64,000 nucleotides of DNA from Sphingorhabdus pulchriflava. Its GTDB lineage: Bacteria; Pseudomonadota; Alphaproteobacteria; Sphingomonadales; Sphingomonadaceae. Of this stretch, positions 56,962 through 64,000 are shown piece after piece; positions within the stretch are counted from its first letter, which is position 1; each line of letters starts with the position of its first letter. The notes beneath the pieces are model-generated. The model saw nothing but the letters and a program-made list of their open reading frames with translations. It was not told the origin of the DNA and did not search any database. Both the position numbers and the translations under genes were made by a program. Location: positions 372,001 through 436,000 of the forward strand of contig NZ_QRGP01000001.1 in assembly GCF_003367235.1 (NCBI RefSeq), given 5' to 3'.

Positions 56962-57282
56962 TTACTTTGTAGCTTCCTTCGCGGCATCGCCAGCAGCTTT
57001 GGCGGCATCGCCAGCCTTGGCAGCAGCATCCCCGGCAGCAGCAGCAGCATCACCAGCAGCTTCTTTCATGGTATCACCAGCGTTGGCAGCAGCATCACCT
57101 GCTGCGTCTGCTGCACCTTCTGCCGCATCGACTGCTTCTTCAGCAGCTGCATCAACGGCTTCGCCGGTTGCTTCGACAGCTTCACCGGTTTCTTCAGCAG
57201 CTTTATCAGCTTCCTGACCGCCGCACGCGGCCAACGGCGCGAGCAAAATCGCAGCGACCGCGACTTTCGTAAATTTTTTCAT
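56962..57282 (-). CDS. Alanine-rich lipoprotein with helical repeats
   Basis: A 106-residue protein. The ATG at 57282 follows GGAGGA and starts a lipoprotein signal with lipobox LAAC (Cys about residue 20). The rest (residues 23-106) is built from short repeats such as AGDAA, AAGDAAKEA and GEAVDAA, with Ala, Asp, Glu and Lys only: a long amphipathic helix like LEA/entericidin-type stress proteins. It has no Pro or aromatic residues. It is monocistronic with its own terminator. Confidence 0.8.
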   Translation of the reverse strand: MKKFTKVAVAAILLAPLAACGGQEADKAAEETGEAVEATGEAVDAAAEEAVDAAEGAADAAGDAAANAGDTMKEAAGDAAAAAGDAAAKAGDAAKAAGDAAKEATK

Positions 57283-57382
57283 GCAACTTTCCTCCCCGGA
57301 TTGATTCCGGAAAGGGCAAGCTAATCCAGCGATATGCAGCGATGCAAGCGGAATCGAATGCGCTTGAATCACACGCCTGAAG

Positions 57383-58921
57383 TTAGAGGCAGGCCTCGAG
57401 ATAAGGCTGGTCAAAGCCAAACTGCCGCGCCTTTTCGAGCGTGTAAGGGCGAACACTGCCTGAGACCCATTCACCCTGAATTTTGCCATCGGCATCTTCG
57501 TCGCGATATTCGAACTTGAACAGATCCTGTGTCACGATGACATCGCCTTCCATCCCGATGACTTCGGTGATCTGGGTGGTGCGGCGTGAACCATCGCGCA
57601 GTCGCTTAACCTGGACGATCATGTCGACCGAATCGGCAATCTGCTTTGAAATCGCTTCCTTTGGAATCTTGATGTCGCCCATCAAAATCATATTTTCCAT
57701 ACGGCCAAGGCATTCGCGCGGGCTGTTGGAGTGGAGCGTGCACATAGAGCCATCGTGACCGGTGTTCATGGCCGCCAGAAGGTCGAAACATTCCGCGCCA
57801 CGAATTTCGCCGAGGATGATGCGGTCAGGGCGCATACGCAGGGCGTTCTTCACAAGGTCACCGATCGTAATCGCCCCATCGCCTTCAAGGTTTGGCGGAC
57901 GGGTTTCCAGTGGCAGCCAATGCGGCTGCTGCAAGCGAAGTTCGGCGGCGTCTTCAATGGTCAACACACGTTCGCCCGGATCGATCATTTTCGACAGGGC
58001 ATTGAGCATGGTCGTTTTACCCGAACCCGTACCACCCGAAATGACGATGTTCATCCGGCTGGCACCCGCAATTTTCAGCACGGTAGCCATACCCTCGCTC
58101 ATCGAGCCAAAGCCCTTGAGCATGTCGATGGTAATCGGCTTTTCGGAAAATTTACGAATCGAGATCGCTGTGCCGCGCAAGGAAAGCGGAGGTACGATGA
58201 CGTTCACACGGCTGCCGTCCTTCAAACGGGCGTCGGCAAGCGGTGTGGTCTGGTCAACGCGACGGCCGACCTGGTTCACAATACGTTGGGCAATCTGGAA
58301 CAAATGTTCCTCGTCGCGGAACTGGATACCCGAAAGCTGCAGCTTACCCTTTTTTTCCACATAGGTCTGCATCGGGCCGTTGACCATGATATCCGAAATA
58401 TCGGGGTCGCTCAGCAGCTCTTCCAAAGGACCGAAGCCCAAAAGCTCGTCGACGAGGACCTTTTCCAGCGCGAACTGTTCGCGGCGGTTCAGTGTCAGTT
58501 TGAGTTCGGCGAGCACCTCAAGGATGATGGGGCGAAACTCTTCGGTTAGCTCTTCCTTGTTGAGCGTCGCAGCAGCCTCGGGGTCCACGCGTTCGAGCAG
58601 GCGCGGCAGCACCTGTTCCTTGATCTTATGAACAGAGGCTTCAAACCCTTCACCACCCGCATTGACTTCCGCTGAACCGGCCGCACGCTCAGCAAGCCGT
58701 GTCATGGCGTCACTTTGAACCGGCTGCGGAGCGCCGCCACCAGGATTCAGATCAAGCGATTCGATGGACGGAAACTGTTCACCGCCGGGAATGGCTGAAG
58801 GTGCTGCAGGCTCGGCCCGTTGCGTAGAGGATGCTGGTGCACCGCCGCCGGACATCGGGCGGGCGACGCCGAAAGCAGGACGACTATTGTTCAATCCCGG
58901 TCGTTTGCCAAATGCGCTCAC
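57383..58921 (-). CDS. cpaF: CpaF/TadA-type pilus assembly ATPase
   Basis: A 512-residue type II/IV secretion ATPase. A disordered N-terminal region (about 1-90, Pro/Ala/Gly-rich) precedes the N-terminal domain with PLEELLSDPDISDIMVNGP. The motor has Walker A GGTGSGKTT, the Asp box TIEDAAEL, RMRPDRIILGEIRGAE and the His box GHDGSMCTLHSNSP. It powers Tad/Flp pilus assembly. The start is GTG 58921. No other tad/cpa gene flanks it, and the Flp pilin genes are about 4 kb away, so the system is split. Confidence 0.95.
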   Translation of the reverse strand: MSAFGKRPGLNNSRPAFGVARPMSGGGAPASSTQRAEPAAPSAIPGGEQFPSIESLDLNPGGGAPQPVQSDAMTRLAERAAGSAEVNAGGEGFEASVHKIKEQVLPRLLERVDPEAAATLNKEELTEEFRPIILEVLAELKLTLNRREQFALEKVLVDELLGFGPLEELLSDPDISDIMVNGPMQTYVEKKGKLQLSGIQFRDEEHLFQIAQRIVNQVGRRVDQTTPLADARLKDGSRVNVIVPPLSLRGTAISIRKFSEKPITIDMLKGFGSMSEGMATVLKIAGASRMNIVISGGTGSGKTTMLNALSKMIDPGERVLTIEDAAELRLQQPHWLPLETRPPNLEGDGAITIGDLVKNALRMRPDRIILGEIRGAECFDLLAAMNTGHDGSMCTLHSNSPRECLGRMENMILMGDIKIPKEAISKQIADSVDMIVQVKRLRDGSRRTTQITEVIGMEGDVIVTQDLFKFEYRDEDADGKIQGEWVSGSVRPYTLEKARQFGFDQPYLEACL

Positions 58922-59127
58922 TGGAACCCCATATGCTGTTGCGAGTTTCGTTCGAGCCAGCGTGGTATCCTGAAATGGTGAATAATTAGGTAATGGTGGA
59001 CGTACGACGGCTGCGCATTAGGTCAGAACATTCGCTTCGATGATGGCAACTTAGCGGCTAGGGATGGCTTTCTGACATCGCAAATTCGCATAACTTGCCT
59101 TGCGGTTTCCCACCATCGGAGTTCTTC

Positions 59128-60021
59128 ATGCGTCACCAATCCGGCTTCACCCTTGCGCTTGCCGGGTTTGCGCTGCTGACTTGCGGCGATGCTACGATCA
59201 AATCGATGGCGGGCTTGTGGCCGGCACCTGCAATCGCCGCATTGCGTTTTTCGATTGCGGTCCCGCTTTTGGCGACATTTGTAACAGCTTCTCAAGGGCC
59301 TGCCGCATTGCGCGTGTCAAAACCGCTGATCCAGTTGGGCAGGGGCTTTTCCATTGCCGCATCATCAATGCTGTTTTTCATCAGCCTGTTTCTATTGCCA
59401 TTGGCAGAGGCGACCGCGATCGTCTTCGTCAGTCCGGTGATTACCGCGTTGCTTTCTGCCTTGTTGCTGCGCGAACATCTGCAGCGCTCTGCATGGCTGG
59501 CAACGGCGTTGGCGTTGGTCGGAGTTGCATTGGTGCTGCGGCCTAATCTGGCTGAGGCAGGCGCTGCCGCATTCCTTCCGCTTATTGCCGCGTTCTTTTT
59601 TGCAACCATGATGATTTTGAATCGCCTCGCTGCGGGCACAGGATCGCCAATGGCCTTGCAATGGATATTGGCGACGGTGGCCGCGCCGATATTGATCATA
59701 GTTGCGACCGCTGGCCATATGTCGGGGTTGCCGGCTTTCCAGATTGGTTGGCCTGATGCCAGCGTTATTGCCAGATGTGCGATTGTCGCTGTGACGGCCA
59801 GTACGGCGCATTGGCTCATCTACCTTGGCACCACGCGCAGCACGGCAGCAGATGCCGCTCAAGCGGTTTATATACAGCTGCCCGTGGCGTTGCTGATTGA
59901 CGCATTGCTGTTTCGCCACTTCCCCGATGCGATGGCATTGGGTGGTTCCTTGCTGATTGTTTGCGCAGGTTTGGTGATGTGGCTAAACCAAAAGCGGACA
60001 ATCGAGGGCATGGGGCCATGA
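59128..60021 (+). CDS. DMT superfamily (EamA) transporter
   Basis: A 297-residue membrane protein with ten predicted helices in two EamA repeats. Marks are the first-half LPLAEATAIVFVSPVITALLS and the second-half TTRSTAADAAQAVYIQLPVALL. It may export amino acids or small metabolites. The ATG at 59128 follows GGAG. Its stop overlaps the next gene by ATGA. Confidence 0.88.
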   Translation: MRHQSGFTLALAGFALLTCGDATIKSMAGLWPAPAIAALRFSIAVPLLATFVTASQGPAALRVSKPLIQLGRGFSIAASSMLFFISLFLLPLAEATAIVFVSPVITALLSALLLREHLQRSAWLATALALVGVALVLRPNLAEAGAAAFLPLIAAFFFATMMILNRLAAGTGSPMALQWILATVAAPILIIVATAGHMSGLPAFQIGWPDASVIARCAIVAVTASTAHWLIYLGTTRSTAADAAQAVYIQLPVALLIDALLFRHFPDAMALGGSLLIVCAGLVMWLNQKRTIEGMGP

Positions 60022-60470
60022 AAAACATCTTCGCCGCGCTGCTGTTGATAGCATCGGCACCAGCCATCTGCGACGACGCCAAAACGGACCTTCCAGCATG
60101 GATGACCGGTTCGTGGGAACGGATAGAGGGCGAAAAATGGGCGGACGAGTTTTGGACGCCACCCAAGGCCGGGATCATGATTGGTGCCAGCCGGTCAGGA
60201 CATGGCGGAAAACTCGGTTTCTGGGAGCATATGCGCATCGTGCGTGAAGCTGACGGCAGACTTGCTTTTTGGGCAATATCGGGTGACCAAAAGCCGGTGC
60301 GTTTTGCGGCTGTCAGATCGGATCAGAAAGAAATCGTCTTCGAAAATCCGGCCCATGATTACCCGCAACGCATCCGCTACTGGCGCATGGACCGGAAACT
60401 GAACGTACAGATTTCGCTTTTGGATGGAAGCAAGGTGGTCGATTTTAGCTTTGAGATGATGGGGAATTGA
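60018..60470 (+). CDS. DUF6265 domain protein, exported
   Basis: A 150-residue protein with a signal peptide ending ASAPAIC-DD and a body (MTGSWERIEGEKWADEFWTPP, GIMIGASRSG, FWEHMRIV) that fits DUF6265, a lipocalin-like beta domain. It is coupled to the DMT transporter by a 4-nt overlap. Function is unknown. Confidence 0.8.
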   Translation: MKNIFAALLLIASAPAICDDAKTDLPAWMTGSWERIEGEKWADEFWTPPKAGIMIGASRSGHGGKLGFWEHMRIVREADGRLAFWAISGDQKPVRFAAVRSDQKEIVFENPAHDYPQRIRYWRMDRKLNVQISLLDGSKVVDFSFEMMGN

Positions 60471-60543
60471 CGCACGCTGTATTGTCACTGACTAGCACAT
60501 AAGAAGCCTCGCCTGAAATCGGGCGACGGGCTATTTATTTGCG

Positions 60544-61269
60544 ATGCACATCCTGCGAATTCGGTGTCTGGCGATTGGCTGTTTGTTGCCGATGTCGCCA
60601 TTGGCCGCAGAAACCCCATCCTACGGGATTTTGCGATCTTGCATCCTGACAATGGACACCGGTGATGGAGAATGGATTGCGTCGCGTAATCTCACCGAAC
60701 AAGACAATCATGTCGAGGGGTCGCGCGACAGTTTTCGCTGGGAACCCAAAGCGGCGATCGAGTTTCAGCCGGGTGCCATGCTAAAATGGAGCATAAATTA
60801 TCATCAGCTTGATACAAAAGCGCGATCCAAGCCACCGGCGGATCGCGACATTGGCGTGCTGTTGTATTTCAATTTTGCTGTTCTGAAAGAACAAGGCGAG
60901 CCCCGCAAACCGGAAAATAGCTGGTTACATTTGTTTCGCTCGACGGACCCCAAGGAACGGCGGTTAGGCGCAACAAGCCTTGCGACAGACATGTGGTGGG
61001 ACAAATTCCGGGATGGCAGCATTTCGGGTAAGGCCTCGCTGCCATTGGACCATCTGCTCGCCTTCGGACAAGGCTATGATGCGCTGGCGTGGGACATTCA
61101 GTCTGCACCTGACCAATTTCGAGCGACGCAAAAACTGGCGAGGGGAATGTTGCCGATCGCCGCGATGCGTAACCGATTGGATGCCATCCCGAAATTGCGC
61201 AAAATGCTGGATAAAAAGACTGCGCGTTACAAACAGGAATGCGACATTCCGCTCACTGTGGTGCAATGA
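60544..61269 (+). CDS. Exported protein, unknown
   Basis: A 241-residue protein with a short signal peptide (MHILRIRCLAIGCLLPMSPLAA). The mature protein has two cysteines (RSCILTM and KQECDIPL) that could pair, and no motif I recognise. It is followed by a hairpin that also ends the convergent atp operon. It is preceded by 73 nt after DUF6265, so it may have its own promoter. Confidence 0.6.
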   Translation: MHILRIRCLAIGCLLPMSPLAAETPSYGILRSCILTMDTGDGEWIASRNLTEQDNHVEGSRDSFRWEPKAAIEFQPGAMLKWSINYHQLDTKARSKPPADRDIGVLLYFNFAVLKEQGEPRKPENSWLHLFRSTDPKERRLGATSLATDMWWDKFRDGSISGKASLPLDHLLAFGQGYDALAWDIQSAPDQFRATQKLARGMLPIAAMRNRLDAIPKLRKMLDKKTARYKQECDIPLTVVQ

Positions 61270-61272
61270 AAA

Positions 61273-61301
61273 AGGCCTGCCATTCAATCGAATGCAGGCC
61301 T
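61273..61301. terminator. Bidirectional terminator
   Basis: AGGCCTGC-CATTC and GAATG-CAGGCCT form a 12-bp stem with one bulge around AATC, with A/T-rich flanks on both sides. It separates the plus-strand unknown at 60544 from the minus-strand atpC end. Confidence 0.85.
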
Positions 61302-61335
61302 CTTATAGGCTGAAAATTTTGCGATTGGGCCGGTG

Positions 61336-61590
61336 TCAGCCCAGCTTTTCAGCCAAAATCGTCAGGCCTTTTTCGCTGACCTCGGCCACACCACCATCGA
61401 GCGCGATGGTTTCGGGCGCTGCCCCTTGCGTCTTGTAGATCGCCACCTCGCCTGCGCGCAGCGTAGAGACCATCGGGCTGTGCCCTTCGAGCACGCCAAA
61501 ATCGCCCTCTGTGCCGGGGACGGTGACCATATAGACCTCTTCTGAGCGAACGAGGCGTTCCGGGGTGACGAGTTCGAAATTCAGTGCCAT
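61336..61590 (-). CDS. atpC: ATP synthase epsilon subunit
   Basis: An 84-residue protein that covers the N-terminal beta-sandwich domain of epsilon ([39 protein letters not shown]). The C-terminal helical domain that inhibits ATP hydrolysis in other bacteria (about 130-140 residues in total) is missing, as is usual in many alphaproteobacteria. It is last of atpG-atpD-atpC, on the minus strand. Confidence 0.94.
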   Translation of the reverse strand: MALNFELVTPERLVRSEEVYMVTVPGTEGDFGVLEGHSPMVSTLRAGEVAIYKTQGAAPETIALDGGVAEVSEKGLTILAEKLG

Positions 61591-61638
61591 GTTTTTTCAA
61601 TCCTTACCCCTCCCGCAAGCGAGAGGGGCTGAGGTAAA

Positions 61639-63258
<1,620 letters not shown>

Positions 63259-64000
63259 TTAGAGCGCTTCGGCGCCCGAAATGATTTCAACGAGTTCGGT
63301 GGTGATCGCAGCCTGACGGGTGCGGTTATACTGGATGGTCAGCTTGTTGATCATATCGCCTGCGTTGCGCGTGGCGTTGTCCATGGCTGTCATCTTTGAG
63401 CCTTGTTCCGACGCCGCATTTTCGCGCTGGGCGCGCAGCAGTTGCACGGCAACATTGCGCGGCAGCAGGTCGGCGAGGAGTTCTTCCTCATCGGGTTCAT
63501 ATTCGACCGAGGCCGATGCAGCGGCAGGAGCGTTGTCGTTCGACAGCGCAACCGGCATCAGCTGCAATTCGGTCGGCTCCTGCGTCAGGACGCTGACAAA
63601 TTTGTTGAAGAACAGGTGCGCGACATCAAATTCGCCACCTTCAAAGCGTGCGATCAAATCGTCCGACCAGCCTTTGACGGCGTCATAGCCGAGCTTGCCC
63701 AGATCGCCGGGTTCCACGCTTTCGACAATGTCATTGCGATAGAAGCGGACAAGTCCGTCCTTGGCCTTTTTGCCGATTGTGTAGAATTTGACGGTCTTGC
63801 CCTGGCCCTTCAACTCGTCGGCGCGCTTGCGGGCGAGGCGGACGATGTTGGTGTTGAACGCACCTGCCAGGCCCTTGTCGCTGGTGGCGACAACGAACAG
63901 GTGGACATCGTCCTTGCCCGTTCCGGCAAGAAGCTTGGGTGATTGCGGGCCGACGGTGACCTTGGAAGCGATGGACGAAACCACCTTCTCCAAACGCTCG
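63259..64000 (-). CDS. atpG: ATP synthase gamma subunit (partial, N terminus outside window)
   Basis: About 247 residues of the rotor shaft subunit; roughly 45-50 N-terminal residues lie past the window edge. It has the conserved FVVATSDKGLAGAFNTNIVR, the stretch FNKFVSVLTQEPTELQLMPV and the C-terminal helix MDNATRNAGDMINKLTIQYNRTRQAAITTELVEI. A short acidic insert (VEYEPDEEELLADLLP) is common in alphaproteobacteria. Confidence 0.95.
   Translation of the reverse strand, partial: ERLEKVVSSIASKVTVGPQSPKLLAGTGKDDVHLFVVATSDKGLAGAFNTNIVRLARKRADELKGQGKTVKFYTIGKKAKDGLVRFYRNDIVESVEPGDLGKLGYDAVKGWSDDLIARFEGGEFDVAHLFFNKFVSVLTQEPTELQLMPVALSNDNAPAAASASVEYEPDEEELLADLLPRNVAVQLLRAQRENAASEQGSKMTAMDNATRNAGDMINKLTIQYNRTRQAAITTELVEIISGAEAL

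Noticed and set aside
56999-57217. A plus-strand Ala/Ser-rich open frame opposite the lipoprotein gene
   Set aside because: It mirrors the Ala-rich repeats. The minus strand has the lipobox, ribosome site and terminator.
61604-61626. CCCCTCCCGCAAGCGAGAGGGG hairpin between atpD and atpC
   Set aside because: It could be a repeat remnant or a processing site, but the stem is short and imperfect and it lies within an operon, so I did not list it as a terminator.

Overview
The window looks like a chromosomal segment of a heterotrophic sphingomonad (Alphaproteobacteria, Sphingomonadales; the Sphingopyxis/Sphingorhabdus type would fit). The evidence is a crtY-crtI-crtB carotenoid operon, a complete Entner-Doudoroff operon, a TonB-dependent receptor, Flp/CpaF pilus genes, many overlapping stop-start junctions, and sphingomonad-type intergenic palindromes. 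This is inferred from gene content only. There is no prophage, integrase, transposase or CRISPR array, and no stretch of 300 bases lacks a gene.

Layout: 1-8.8 kb holds housekeeping genes: the end of glyS, a cytochrome b561, ppdK, a DUF1214/DUF1254 pair, tRNA-Arg(ACG), queC-queE, pmbA and a CysQ-like phosphatase. At 8.8-9.25 kb a small GIY-YIG nuclease gene lies between two inverted copies of a REP-like palindrome. At 9.25-15.3 kb is the carotenoid region: crtY-crtI-LOG-crtB on the minus strand, then a TonB-like protein, a sterol-desaturase-type hydroxylase and a DUF2141 protein on the plus strand. At 15.4-18.4 kb is a BVMO-P450-rubredoxin operon, and at 18.4-20.9 kb a divergent sulfide-response locus (Blh-type dioxygenase; BigR/SqrR regulator, rhodanese, TauE). 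At 20.9-25.4 kb is a minus-strand FMO-P450-enoyl-CoA hydratase-GST operon. At 25.5-31 kb are a PAS-GGDEF-EAL-PilZ protein, an acyl-CoA dehydrogenase pair, a DUF4189 protein and prfB. At 32-36.7 kb are six exported proteins of unknown function. At 36.7-47.1 kb are an SDR, acs, an AMACR-like CoA transferase, a TonB receptor broken by an in-frame TAG, a fused 2-oxoacid dehydrogenase E1 and an acyltransferase. At 47.2-52.8 kb is zwf-edd-glk-eda-pgl. At 52.8-61.3 kb are PilZ, two Flp pilins, a NUDIX enzyme, a methyltransferase, comF, grxC, tRNA-Arg(CCT), an alanine-rich lipoprotein, cpaF and a transporter. The window ends in the ATP synthase genes atpG-atpD-atpC.

The most interesting signal is regulatory. 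The palindrome TTTAATCG-NN-CGATTAAA occurs three times, each time in a promoter region: before the FMO-P450 operon (25441), before the AMACR-like gene (39761), and between the TonB receptor and the E1 gene (43733). This suggests one TetR-like regulator, not in the window, controlling uptake and oxidation of a hydrophobic, possibly methyl-branched or isoprenoid substrate. Other points of note are the REP-flanked GIY-YIG cassette, a rubredoxin gene coupled to a P450 gene, a 92-nt gene overlap in different frames, an acyl-CoA dehydrogenase subunit lacking its beta domain, and a LOG-family gene inside the carotenoid operon.
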